Source: Sphingobacteriales bacterium (GTDB lineage: Bacteria; Bacteroidota; Bacteroidia; Chitinophagales; JADIYW01). Taken from it: a DNA stretch of 64,000 nucleotides. Positions 1-7,955 of the stretch are shown here, piece after piece (within the stretch, counting starts at the first letter, position 1; each line of letters opens with the position of its first letter). A program made the position numbers and the translations under genes. The stretch spans positions 2,204,001-2,268,000 of the forward strand of contig CP064984.1 of assembly GCA_016699615.1 (NCBI GenBank). Reading direction: 5' to 3'. A model generated the notes under the pieces. It made no database searches. It had not been told where the DNA came from and saw only the letters and a list, made by a program, of their open reading frames with translations.

Positions 1-543
1 AAAACGAATAAAGTGAAAGAAACATCTTCTCAAAAATGCATCAGGCAATTCTTTTTCATTGTTAGATGTAATGATAACAATTGGTCTTGTTTTAGCTTGT
101 ATCGTTTTTTGCAATTCATACACATAGAATTCCATTTTATCTAATTCCAACAACAAGTCATTCGGAAATTCAATATCAGCTTTGTCTATTTCATCAATCA
201 ACAAAACAGCTTGCTCATCACTTTCAAAAGCTTGCCACATTTTTCCTTTTACAATGTAATTTGCAATGTCTTTCACATTCTCATTGCCAAACTGTGCATC
301 ACGCAAACGAGAAACAGCATCATACTCATACAAACCTTGTTGTGCAATAGTTGTAGATTTTATATGCCAAGTATAAATAGGTTTGTTGAGTGCTTTTGCC
401 ACTTCAAAAGCCAATAGCGTTTTGCCAGTTCCAGGTTCACCTTTTATCAAAAGTGGTTTTTCTAATGCAATAGCAGCATTAATGGCTACACGTAATTCGT
501 CAGTAGCAATATAATTATCTGTTCCAGTAAATTGTTGATTCAT
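1..543 (-). CDS. MoxR-family AAA+ ATPase (partial, cut by left edge)
   Basis: Reverse-strand reading from ATG at 543 is open to base 1 (181 codons, no stop), so the C-terminus lies outside the window. Walker A GEPGTGKT lies near residues 38-45 and Walker B VLLIDEID near 113-120; sensor-1-like IITSN and an RRCFF segment follow, as in MoxR ATPases. MoxR proteins are chaperone-like ATPases that act with VWA-domain partners on maturation of other complexes. A VWA protein lies upstream on the same strand (1102-2289) with one small gene between, which is the classic pairing. The target of this pair is unknown. Confidence 0.9.
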   Translation of the reverse strand, partial: MNQQFTGTDNYIATDELRVAINAAIALEKPLLIKGEPGTGKTLLAFEVAKALNKPIYTWHIKSTTIAQQGLYEYDAVSRLRDAQFGNENVKDIANYIVKGKMWQAFESDEQAVLLIDEIDKADIEFPNDLLLELDKMEFYVYELQKTIQAKTRPIVIITSNNEKELPDAFLRRCFFHFIRF

Positions 544-657
544 GATATATAAAAGTAAGTGAGCTATAATTTATATCAAATATATAAATTCCAAGCCAAA
601 TTTCATAAGGAGAAATTTTAATAGCTTGTAGTAAGTTTCAATTTAAAACTTTGTAGA

Positions 658-993
658 TTATTCTACATTAACGTTTGCTGATTTTTGAACATTGTTAGCA
701 CCAAGTTTAGTTTTTAAATCAGCTACTTTTTTGTTCAATAAAGATTCTACTATCTTTTGATTTTCATTTACAAAAACATATGTAGAAGTTTTTTCGTTGC
801 TCAAATCTTGTGCTGCATTAGATGCTAATGAGTAAGCTTCTTTAGCATTTTCACTGTCAAACGTATTGATATTTGTGTAAGTTGCTTTTGATGTTGCATC
901 ATCTACAACAATAACAGCTGCATAATAATTTTTTGCTTGAGCTAATGCTACAAATGCTATTAATAAAAACGCAACGATAAAATTCTTCTTCAT
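658..993 (-). CDS. small secreted protein of unknown function
   Basis: 111 residues. Residues 1-20 form a clear signal peptide (basic MKKN start, hydrophobic core, ALAQA ending), so the product is probably periplasmic or exported. The mature part is short, rich in Ala, Asn and Lys, without cysteines, and I recognise no family. It lies between the MoxR and VWA genes on the same strand and may be co-transcribed with them, but separate gaps of over 100 bp on both sides make this uncertain. A TATATTTA box on the reverse strand (1022-1029) could serve as its own promoter. Function not assigned. Confidence 0.75.
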   Translation of the reverse strand: MKKNFIVAFLLIAFVALAQAKNYYAAVIVVDDATSKATYTNINTFDSENAKEAYSLASNAAQDLSNEKTSTYVFVNENQKIVESLLNKKVADLKTKLGANNVQKSANVNVE

Positions 994-1101
994 TTTCTGT
1001 ATTTTAAATAATTAGATGAAGTAAATATAAGAAAACTTATTCAAATATGAACGTTAATTTTTTGTATAAATATTAATGTAAATTGTAATTTGATTTGACT
1101 A

Positions 1102-2289
1102 TTAAACAGCTCTTTTGTTTTTTTTGAGTGTTTTCATCGCAGAGCCAATGCCATCTAAAGTCAAACTATACATTCTGTCTTTAAATATTTGCTTAATAAT
1201 TTGCAAAGAAGGAATGCCATCCCAATAATATTCATTTGATGGATTTAGCCAAACTATGTTTTTGTATTTTTCTACAAATCTACTGAGCCACGCCGCACCA
1301 CTTTCATCATTATAGTGTTCTACACTTCCGCCTTGTGCTGTTATTTCATATGGCGACATCGTTGCATCTCCAACAAAAATAATTCTATAATCAGAATTGT
1401 ATTTATGCAAAATTTCAAAAGTAGGTATTCTATCTTGATGTCTTAATTCATTGTTTTTCCATACACTTTCGTAAATGCAATTGTGAAAATAAAAAAACTC
1501 AAGATGTTTAAATTCAGAATGTGCTGCAGAAAATAACTGTTCGCAAATTTCTACATATGGATCCATCGAGCCACCAACATCAAAAAACAATAATACCTTT
1601 ACTCTATTCTTTTTAGATGCTTGCATTTCTATATCAAGATAGCCAGCATTCTTGCAAGTATTCTCAATGGTTGCAGATAAATTTAATTCATCTTCTATGC
1701 CTTCACGTGTTAATACTCTAAGCCTACGCAAAGCCATTTTTATATTACGTGTATTGAGTTCAACATCTGCAGCATAGTTTTGAAAATCTCTTTTTTCCCA
1801 AACTTTAATAGCACTTCTATTACCACCAGAACCACCAATTCTCATGCCTTCTGGGTTGTATCCACTATTGCCAAAAGGCGATGTGCCACCAGTACCTATC
1901 CATGTATTGCCACCTTGATGTCTTTCTTTTTGTTTTTCTAGTAATTCTTTAAATCTTTCCATCAATTTATCCAAGCCACCCATTTTTTCAATCAATGCTT
2001 TTTCTTCTTCAGAAAAGAGTCTGTTCATTTCGCTCTTTATCCAATCTTCATCAATCTTATTTACTTGTATATCTTCAGCTTGTATACCATTAAAAAATTG
2101 AGCAAACAAAATATCATATCTATCTAAAAACTGTTCATTCTTTACAAGTGTTGTTTTAGATAAATAATAAAAATCATCAACACTATAATTGATAACTTTT
2201 TTATGTAAGGCTTCTAATAGATGTAAGTATTCAGTAATGCTTACAGGCAATCCTTCTTCTTTTAATAATAGAAAAAAATCTAAAAACAT
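1102..2289 (-). CDS. VWA-domain (CoxE-like) protein, MoxR partner
   Basis: 395 residues. The N-terminal 125 residues are predicted helical and charged, followed by a Gly-rich linker (about 130-155) and a von Willebrand A domain from about residue 228. The metal-site motif DVGGSMD (237-243) stands where the MIDAS DxSxS is expected, with Gly in place of the first Ser; the later FVGDATMSPYE matches the MIDAS loop carrying Thr/Asp. This is the layout of CoxE/YehP-type VWA proteins that work with a MoxR ATPase, present downstream at 1-543. The start at 2289 is supported by a TATATTTA box ending 4 nt upstream. The client is unknown. Confidence 0.85.
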   Translation of the reverse strand: MFLDFFLLLKEEGLPVSITEYLHLLEALHKKVINYSVDDFYYLSKTTLVKNEQFLDRYDILFAQFFNGIQAEDIQVNKIDEDWIKSEMNRLFSEEEKALIEKMGGLDKLMERFKELLEKQKERHQGGNTWIGTGGTSPFGNSGYNPEGMRIGGSGGNRSAIKVWEKRDFQNYAADVELNTRNIKMALRRLRVLTREGIEDELNLSATIENTCKNAGYLDIEMQASKKNRVKVLLFFDVGGSMDPYVEICEQLFSAAHSEFKHLEFFYFHNCIYESVWKNNELRHQDRIPTFEILHKYNSDYRIIFVGDATMSPYEITAQGGSVEHYNDESGAAWLSRFVEKYKNIVWLNPSNEYYWDGIPSLQIIKQIFKDRMYSLTLDGIGSAMKTLKKNKRAV

Positions 2290-2293
2290 GTAG

Positions 2294-2301
2294 TAAATAT
2301 A
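2294..2301 (-). promoter_or_regulatory. -7 box of the VWA gene, 4 nt from the start codon
   Basis: The reverse strand reads TATATTTA, then CTAC, then the ATG at 2289. This is one base off the Bacteroidota -7 consensus TAnnTTTG. The predicted transcription start coincides with the start codon, implying a leaderless mRNA. I see no good -33 TTTG. Confidence 0.45.
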
Positions 2302-2380
2302 AGTTTATTTTAATTAGTTTTTGTGTAGGTAGTATGCTATTGTGTTATTATGGCGTATATTTACTATGTAAAATAATTTT

Positions 2381-2911
2381 ATGAGTGATATTTTAGTGCA
2401 AAAATTAGATGAAATTGAAAAAATGTATAACGAATATTTAGTGCAAACAAAAAATCTATCAGAAGAACAATTTAATTTTAAACCAAGTGAAAATTCTTGG
2501 AGTTTAGCACAAGTGTTATACCATATTTGGTTTGCAATGGATGGTACATATTTATATATTAATAAAAAATTGAGCCAAAATATAGAATACAAACCATCAG
2601 GATTTGTACATTCTATTAGAAGTTTTGGATTAAATACGGTTTTACATTCGTCCTTAAAATTAAAAGCACCAGAGTATATCAAAAATAATGTGATTAAACA
2701 TGGTACATATGAACAAATTTCTACTTTATCAGAAAAAACTTTCCAAAACTTTAGATTATTATTACAAACGTTCCCTGAAAATTTAGAAGGAAAAGAGATT
2801 TTTAAACACCCAATTGTAGGTTGGGTAAATATTAGCCAGGCATTAGGATTTTTAAAAGGACATACTGTACATCATAAAATGCAAATAGAAGCGCTACTAA
2901 AGCAAGTATAA
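2381..2911 (+). CDS. DinB-family putative metal-dependent hydrolase
   Basis: 176 residues, the usual length for the DinB/YfiT four-helix family. Seen: an early Trp-Ser-leucine segment followed by YHIW (near residue 48-51) and a C-terminal GHTVHHKMQ (near 160-168); DinB proteins bind a metal through three His residues placed like these. Members act as thiol-dependent transferases or hydrolases, often in stress or detoxification, but the substrate here cannot be told. It is divergent from the VWA gene and monocistronic by position. Confidence 0.8.
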   Translation: MSDILVQKLDEIEKMYNEYLVQTKNLSEEQFNFKPSENSWSLAQVLYHIWFAMDGTYLYINKKLSQNIEYKPSGFVHSIRSFGLNTVLHSSLKLKAPEYIKNNVIKHGTYEQISTLSEKTFQNFRLLLQTFPENLEGKEIFKHPIVGWVNISQALGFLKGHTVHHKMQIEALLKQV

Positions 2912-2985
2912 GTAGTATCTATTGCTAAAATATGTTAAATAATACTGATAAATTTAAAAAACCATAGATTATAAAAAAAAGGCAT

Positions 2986-2993
2986 TAAATTTG
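2986..2993 (+). promoter_or_regulatory. -7 box upstream of the DUF1573 gene
   Basis: Exact TAnnTTTG match (TAAATTTG) 26 nt before the ATG at 3020, in a gap after the DinB gene. No clear -33 element at the expected distance. Confidence 0.4.
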
Positions 2994-3019
2994 TATAGAT
3001 TATTTTAAAATTTTTACAC

Positions 3020-3625
3020 ATGAAAAAAGTATACTTTATCTTAAGCTTATTAGCTACATCGTTTTTAGGATTTGCACAAACAGTTGATGCAAATGCACCT
3101 GAAATTACATTTGAGAAAGAATCTATCGACTATGGCACTATCAAACAAGATGCTAATGGAGTTAGAGTTTTTGAATTTACAAACACAGGAAAAACACTAC
3201 TAATTATTTCTTCAGCAACAGGATCTTGTGGTTGTACAGTTCCTACGTATCCAAAAGAACCAATCATGCCAGGTCAAAAATCTAAAATCGAAGTTAGATA
3301 TGACACGCATAGAGTTGGACCATTTAGTAAAACTGTAACAGTAAACTCAAATGCAAAAACACCTTCTAATACATTAAGAATTAGTGGAACAGTTGAAGCA
3401 GCTGCTACAGAACCAACAAATGATGTAGTAAAACCATATGTTGCACCAGTACCAGCACCAGTTGTTGCACCAGAAACTAAAACTACAACAGTAGTAAAAC
3501 CAACAACACCTACAGTAAAAACAACAACTACTACAAAAAAACCTACTACTACAACTAAAAAAACAACGACTACAAAAAAACCAGTTTCAACTACAACTAA
3601 AAAAACAACAACTACAACAAAATAA
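3020..3625 (+). CDS. secreted DUF1573 protein with Thr/Lys-rich tail
   Basis: 201 residues. Signal peptide 1-19 (ending GFAQ), then one DUF1573 domain at about 26-125, an Ig-like beta-sandwich common in Bacteroidota exported proteins; the SCGCTVP motif near 74-80 is its hallmark. From about 135 the protein becomes Pro/Val-rich and then, from about 155 to the end, an almost pure Thr/Lys/Pro tail encoded by ACA/ACT/AAA codons (roughly 3475-3625). Such a tail could be a flexible, strongly cationic spacer that binds peptidoglycan or surface polymers; this is inference. A rho-independent terminator follows 21 nt after the stop, so the gene is probably monocistronic. Confidence 0.88.
   Translation: MKKVYFILSLLATSFLGFAQTVDANAPEITFEKESIDYGTIKQDANGVRVFEFTNTGKTLLIISSATGSCGCTVPTYPKEPIMPGQKSKIEVRYDTHRVGPFSKTVTVNSNAKTPSNTLRISGTVEAAATEPTNDVVKPYVAPVPAPVVAPETKTTTVVKPTTPTVKTTTTTKKPTTTTKKTTTTKKPVSTTTKKTTTTTK
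3475..3625 (+). repeat. low-complexity ACA/ACT/AAA coding repeat
   Basis: A degenerate trinucleotide-type repeat inside the DUF1573 gene encoding Thr, Lys and Pro only. Units such as ACTACAACTAAAAAA recur several times, so length variation by slippage is expected. Confidence 0.75.
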
Positions 3626-3646
3626 TATTGTAGAATATAACGTAAG

Positions 3647-3674
3647 AAGCCGAACTCATTTGTTCGGCTTTTTT
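3647..3674 (+). terminator. rho-independent terminator after the DUF1573 gene
   Basis: Perfect 9-bp stem (AAGCCGAAC and GTTCGGCTT) with a 6-nt loop, running into a T tract. It sits 21 nt after the stop codon at 3625 and is one of the few GC-containing hairpins in the window. Confidence 0.9.
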
Positions 3675-3735
3675 ATTTGATAGATATATTTTCATAAAGA
3701 TATTTGAAGTATATTAGTGAAAAAATGAATATTAC

Positions 3736-4476
3736 ATGGAAACACAGGATTATCATATAATAGAAAAATTTAGAGAAATGGTAGAAAAACGCTACAATTT
3801 CGATGAATTGAAACAAAGATTTCAGCTTCCAGAAAGTATTACAAAAGAAGTTGTTGAAGAAATAAAGAACTATTTTTTAACAACAATTTATCCACCAGCA
3901 AAAGAAAGAAAAGAATTAGAAGAAGCATTCAAAGATTTGGCTGCATATGTAAAACAACCAAAGAAAATATGGAATTTGTTTGGCGATATGGCAAGAGCAA
4001 TATTCAAATTTGGCAGACATTTTATTGCTGCACTTAGAGCAGGAATGGATTCATTAGATTCATTTGTTGGCGCAAAGAATTTTGAAAAGTCTATGAGCGA
4101 AATAGCCAATAGAAATGGCGTTAAACCACCAATGACTGATGAAGATTTTGAAGATACCATGTATCAACTAGAACGTGCAGAAGTGGAAAAATTTATCAAA
4201 GATGTTAAAAGTCTATTTTCTGCAATGGTAAATACAGCATTACTTAGAAAAACTATAGATATTTTAAACCATGTAGTACATACAATGGAAGAAAAACCAA
4301 AAGTATTTCCTAAAAAAGAAGTTGATGGAATAAAATTAGGTAAATCATTATTAGAAAAAGGCTACGATTTATTTTCTAAATACGATGAAAATACCAAACA
4401 AGAAATTGTAGAATTTATATATAAAAACGAACTTTGGTATGTAGAACATATTTATAGAAAAAAAGAAGGAAATTAA
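3736..4476 (+). CDS. conserved-looking protein of unknown function
   Basis: 246 residues, no signal peptide, no membrane segment, predicted almost entirely helical and rich in Lys, Glu and Phe. Acidic and basic residues alternate as in soluble helical bundles. I do not recognise the family. The ATG at 3736 is the first in frame and gives a natural N-terminus. It lies between a terminator upstream and the DUF1599 gene downstream (74 nt), with a weak hairpin in that gap. Codon use matches its neighbours, so it is a real gene of the resident genome; role unknown. Confidence 0.7.
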   Translation: METQDYHIIEKFREMVEKRYNFDELKQRFQLPESITKEVVEEIKNYFLTTIYPPAKERKELEEAFKDLAAYVKQPKKIWNLFGDMARAIFKFGRHFIAALRAGMDSLDSFVGAKNFEKSMSEIANRNGVKPPMTDEDFEDTMYQLERAEVEKFIKDVKSLFSAMVNTALLRKTIDILNHVVHTMEEKPKVFPKKEVDGIKLGKSLLEKGYDLFSKYDENTKQEIVEFIYKNELWYVEHIYRKKEGN

Positions 4477-4486
4477 TATAATGATT

Positions 4487-4505
4487 AACATTCTTCATGA
4501 ATGTT
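4487..4505 (+). terminator. weak hairpin between the unknown gene and the DUF1599 gene
   Basis: 7-bp stem AACATTC/GAATGTT with a 5-nt loop, 10 nt after the stop at 4476. It lacks a clear T tract, so it may be only a stabilising 3' hairpin. Confidence 0.3.
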
Positions 4506-4550
4506 TAACTTAATTCAATCACTGAAAAGTATTATCTTAGCTATCTAAAT

Positions 4551-5114
4551 ATGACTGCCAATCTAAATAAAACAATGATACAGTTTGATGCGGCTTTTGA
4601 AAAATGTAGAAATATATTTTTACAAAAAACAAAAGACTATGGCACATCGTGGAGGTTATTGAGACTACCATCTGTTACAGACCAATTATACATCAAAGCA
4701 AAAAGAATTAGAACAATTGATGAAAGAGGAACACAGAAAATAAATGATTCTATTGAAGATGAGTTTATTGGATGCATTAATTATAGTATCATCGCATTAA
4801 TTCAACTAGAACTATTAGAGAAAGGAGAAACGCAGATAGAATTAGACTATCAAACAATAGAAAAATTATACAATACATATTATCATAAGATAAAAGAGTT
4901 GATGATTGCAAAAAATCACGACTATGGAGAAGCTTGGAGAGATATGCGTATCAATTCATTTACAGATATGATACTCACCAGATTACATAGAATAAAACAA
5001 ATGGAAGCCAATAATGGACAATCTTCCATTTCAGAAGGCGTAGATGCCAATTATATGGATATTGCAAATTATGCTATATTTGCACTAATCCAAATTGATG
5101 AATCAAAAAATTAA
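4551..5114 (+). CDS. DUF1599 (Nmad1-like) protein with duplicated domain
   Basis: 187 residues made of two similar halves: KTKDYGTSWR near residues 28-37 and KNHDYGEAWR near 122-131, each followed by a hydrophobic I-D/M-Y-A-I-ALIQ helix. This tandem arrangement is typical of DUF1599 proteins of Bacteroidota; the family has been grouped with nucleotide-modification-associated domains, but no reaction is established. It starts a tight plus-strand run (11 nt to the next gene) with BT_3928, an ABC permease and shikimate kinase, a neighbourhood seen in many Bacteroidota as I recall. Function unproven. Confidence 0.85.
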   Translation: MTANLNKTMIQFDAAFEKCRNIFLQKTKDYGTSWRLLRLPSVTDQLYIKAKRIRTIDERGTQKINDSIEDEFIGCINYSIIALIQLELLEKGETQIELDYQTIEKLYNTYYHKIKELMIAKNHDYGEAWRDMRINSFTDMILTRLHRIKQMEANNGQSSISEGVDANYMDIANYAIFALIQIDESKN

Positions 5115-5125
5115 TAATTATTATT

Positions 5126-6274
5126 ATGAAATATATTACTCAAATTGTTAGGTATTTAGTAGGCGCATTATTTATTTTCTCAGGTGTTGTAAAAGCAATT
5201 GACCCAGCTGGTACTGCCATCAAAATGGAAGAATATTTTGAAGTATTTGCCACTTATGTGCCAAAGTTAGAATTCTTATGGCATTTCTTTGCACAACAAG
5301 CATTGATAATTGCAACAATAATGATTGTCTTAGAAATTATTTTAGGTATTACTTTGATACTTGGAATTTGGAAGAAGTTTACACTAGGTAGTCTAGTCGC
5401 AATTATAATATTCTTTACATTTCTAACATGGTTTTCTGCAAAAACAGGCAAAGTTACAGACTGTGGTTGCTTCGGAGATTTTATAAAACTTACACCAACA
5501 CAATCATACCACAAAGATTTAGTGTTATGTGTATTAATATTAATCTTAGTAATTGGTGCTAAACACATCAAACAACTTTTTGCTGCAAGAATAGGTATTG
5601 TCATTTTTTCGGTTCTAGCAATTCTTACATTGTTATTTACATTCAGAAATATATACTATGAGCCAATTAAAGATTTTAGACCATACACAATAGGAACATC
5701 AATTCCAAAATGCTTAGAGTTGCCACCAAATGCAAAGAAAACAATTACAGAAATGGTATTTGTCTACAAAAACAAACAAACAGGCGAAGTAAAAAGATTC
5801 AATAATACATTTCCAGAAGATTTAGATAATTGGACATTCGTAGATAGAGAAGATAAAGTTATTCAAAAAGGAGATGAGCCAAAATGTAAAGACTTTGCAA
5901 TCAAAGATGCCAATGGAAATGATAACTCAGCTTCTTTCTTTGAAGAAGAAGAATATATATTTTTCATCATTTGCCCAAATATAAAAAAGACAAGTGTAAG
6001 CGGATTTGACAAATTATTGCCAGTTTGCAAAGCAGCCGAAAAAGATAATAGATATGTATTTATATTATCAGGAAGTTTATTAGAAGAAGTAGAAAGTTTT
6101 AAACAAAAAAATAAAATACCATACGAAGTATACACAACAGACGAAACACCATTAAAAACAATCATGCGTTCAAATCCAGGATTGCTTATTTTGAAAAAAG
6201 GAAAAATTGTAGCTAAATATCACTACAATGAAGTACCTGACTACCAAAAAATAAAAAAAGAAATTTTAAAATAA
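5126..6274 (+). CDS. BT_3928-family DoxX/MauE-like membrane protein
   Basis: 382 residues. The N-terminal half (about 1-180) holds several transmembrane helices of the DoxX/MauE type, with a conserved CGCFGDF segment near residue 112. The C-terminal 190 residues are soluble and look thioredoxin-like (beta-alpha pattern and a cis-Pro-like region near NPGLLIL) but lack a CxxC pair. This matches the BT_3928 family. MauE-type domains are thought to help disulfide handling in the cell envelope; the role here is inference. Preceded by the DUF1599 gene (11 nt) and followed by an ABC permease (16 nt), so one operon. Confidence 0.85.
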   Translation: MKYITQIVRYLVGALFIFSGVVKAIDPAGTAIKMEEYFEVFATYVPKLEFLWHFFAQQALIIATIMIVLEIILGITLILGIWKKFTLGSLVAIIIFFTFLTWFSAKTGKVTDCGCFGDFIKLTPTQSYHKDLVLCVLILILVIGAKHIKQLFAARIGIVIFSVLAILTLLFTFRNIYYEPIKDFRPYTIGTSIPKCLELPPNAKKTITEMVFVYKNKQTGEVKRFNNTFPEDLDNWTFVDREDKVIQKGDEPKCKDFAIKDANGNDNSASFFEEEEYIFFIICPNIKKTSVSGFDKLLPVCKAAEKDNRYVFILSGSLLEEVESFKQKNKIPYEVYTTDETPLKTIMRSNPGLLILKKGKIVAKYHYNEVPDYQKIKKEILK

Positions 6275-6290
6275 ATAGACAATAAACAGA

Positions 6291-7349
6291 ATGGCAAAAT
6301 TTATTCTCAATAAACTCTTTTACGGAATTCTAGTTTTATTTGGAGTTGTTTTCGTCGTTTTTGCATTGTTTAATTTACTTCCTGTAGATCCAGCTAGGCT
6401 CACACTAGGACAAAGAGCAGATGTTTCATCAGTAGAAGCAATCAATAAAGAATTAGGCTTAGATAAACCATTTACAACAAAATTATTTTTATACTTAAAT
6501 GATATTTCGCCAATTTCAGTGTACGAGAATACACAGGAAAATCAAGAAAAATATGAGTATAAAAAAATCATCTCATTCTCAAAAAATGCATTAGTTATCA
6601 AAAAACCATATTTGCGTCGATCGTACCAAACAAAAGAACTAGTGAGTGAGAAACTGAAAAAAGCATTACCTAAAACAATATTATTAGCAATTATATCAAT
6701 TATATTTGCAAGTATAATAGGTGTGATTTTTGGCGTTCTGGCAGCAGTACGTCAAAACTCATGGTTAGATACTTTGATGATGTCTATTTCAAATTTAGGT
6801 ATTTCTGTTCCATCATATTTTTCAGCAATTATTTTAGGCTACATCTTTGGTATATTATTACACGATTTTACAGGATTAGACCAAGTAGGAGATATCACAA
6901 CAATAGATGATTGGGGCGATGAAGTTATTACACTCAAGAATCTAATACTACCATGTTTGGCATTAGGTTCAAGACCAATCGGAATTATATTTCAGCTAAC
7001 TAGAAGTTCTATGTTAGATGTGCTTTCTCAAGATTATATTAGAACAGCAAAAGCAAAAGGATTGTCAAATGTAGTAGTAAGATTCAAACACGCACTGCGC
7101 AATGCGCTCAATCCAGTAGTTACCACAATTTCGGCATGGTTTGCAAGTTTGCTTGCAGGCGCATTTTTCGTAGAAGTAATTTTTGATATCAAAGGATTAG
7201 GATATATCGCAGTTAATTCATTACTCAATTTTGATTTTCCAGTTACCATGGGATGCGTATTGTTCACAGCTATTGTATTTATTGTTGTCAATTTTATTGT
7301 AGACATACTCTACGCAATTTTAGATCCAAGAATTAGAATAGGAAAATAA
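6291..7349 (+). CDS. ABC transporter permease, DppB/OppB-like
   Basis: 352 residues. N-terminal transmembrane helix (about 8-30) followed by a periplasmic stretch, then about five further membrane helices from residue 125. The cytoplasmic EAA-like loop RTAKAKGLSNVVVRFKHALR (near 250) and the C-terminal FDIKGLGYIAVNSL mark it as a binding-protein-dependent permease of the dipeptide/oligopeptide/nickel type. No second permease, ATPase or binding protein lies nearby, so those partners must be encoded elsewhere. It is 5 nt from shikimate kinase; the functional link is unclear. Confidence 0.88.
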   Translation: MAKFILNKLFYGILVLFGVVFVVFALFNLLPVDPARLTLGQRADVSSVEAINKELGLDKPFTTKLFLYLNDISPISVYENTQENQEKYEYKKIISFSKNALVIKKPYLRRSYQTKELVSEKLKKALPKTILLAIISIIFASIIGVIFGVLAAVRQNSWLDTLMMSISNLGISVPSYFSAIILGYIFGILLHDFTGLDQVGDITTIDDWGDEVITLKNLILPCLALGSRPIGIIFQLTRSSMLDVLSQDYIRTAKAKGLSNVVVRFKHALRNALNPVVTTISAWFASLLAGAFFVEVIFDIKGLGYIAVNSLLNFDFPVTMGCVLFTAIVFIVVNFIVDILYAILDPRIRIGK

Positions 7350-7354
7350 TAATT

Positions 7355-7864
7355 ATGCTTGTATTTTTAGTAGGCTTCATGGGTTGTGGCAAATCTTACA
7401 TAGGCAGAAAGATTGCACCAGCTATGGAATTTTCATATATAGATATGGATAAGGCAATTGAAGAACAAGAACAACAAACTGTAAAGCAAATTTTTGAAAC
7501 AAAAGGAGAGGCGTATTTCAGAAAATTAGAGCATAATTTTTTATTAGAAATAAATAAAGATGACAATATTGTAATTTCTACAGGTGGTGGAGTGCCATGT
7601 TTTCACAATAACATGGAAATCATGAATCAAAAAGGAATTACTATTTATTTAAATAGAGATAAAGAACTTGTATTAAGTAGATTAAAAAAAGGAATTGAAA
7701 AAAGACCATTGTTACAAGGATTGATAGACGATGAATTAGCCAATTTCTATGATTCAAAACTAGCAGAAAGAAAACAATTCTACGAACAAGCAAAAATATT
7801 TGCACACAATTCAGATTATGTAGAAATCATAAAACTGATTCAAGCAGAAAATAAGTTAGATTAA
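7355..7864 (+). CDS. aroK: shikimate kinase
   Basis: 169 residues, normal family length. Walker A GFMGCGKS (7-14), substrate-binding DMDKAIEE (about 30-37), the glycine-rich STGGGVPC (about 77-84) and KRPLLQG lid region are all present. It phosphorylates shikimate at the 3-OH with ATP, the step before EPSP synthase (aroA at 20340-21587) in aromatic amino-acid synthesis. It ends the DUF1599/BT_3928/permease run with a 5-nt gap, so it is translationally coupled to the permease. Confidence 0.95.
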   Translation: MLVFLVGFMGCGKSYIGRKIAPAMEFSYIDMDKAIEEQEQQTVKQIFETKGEAYFRKLEHNFLLEINKDDNIVISTGGGVPCFHNNMEIMNQKGITIYLNRDKELVLSRLKKGIEKRPLLQGLIDDELANFYDSKLAERKQFYEQAKIFAHNSDYVEIIKLIQAENKLD

Positions 7865-7918
7865 TTTTTCTTTCTACAAACGTTTAAAACTTCAGCACAT
7901 TAATGAATGCTAAAAAAC

Positions 7919-7926
7919 TATATTTG
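7919..7926 (+). promoter_or_regulatory. -7 box of the topoisomerase IV subunit A gene
   Basis: Exact TAnnTTTG match (TATATTTG), 29 nt before the ATG at 7956, after the end of aroK. No clear -33 TTTG at the expected distance. Confidence 0.5.
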
Positions 7927-7955
7927 CATACATTCAAATCAATGAAAATAGTACC

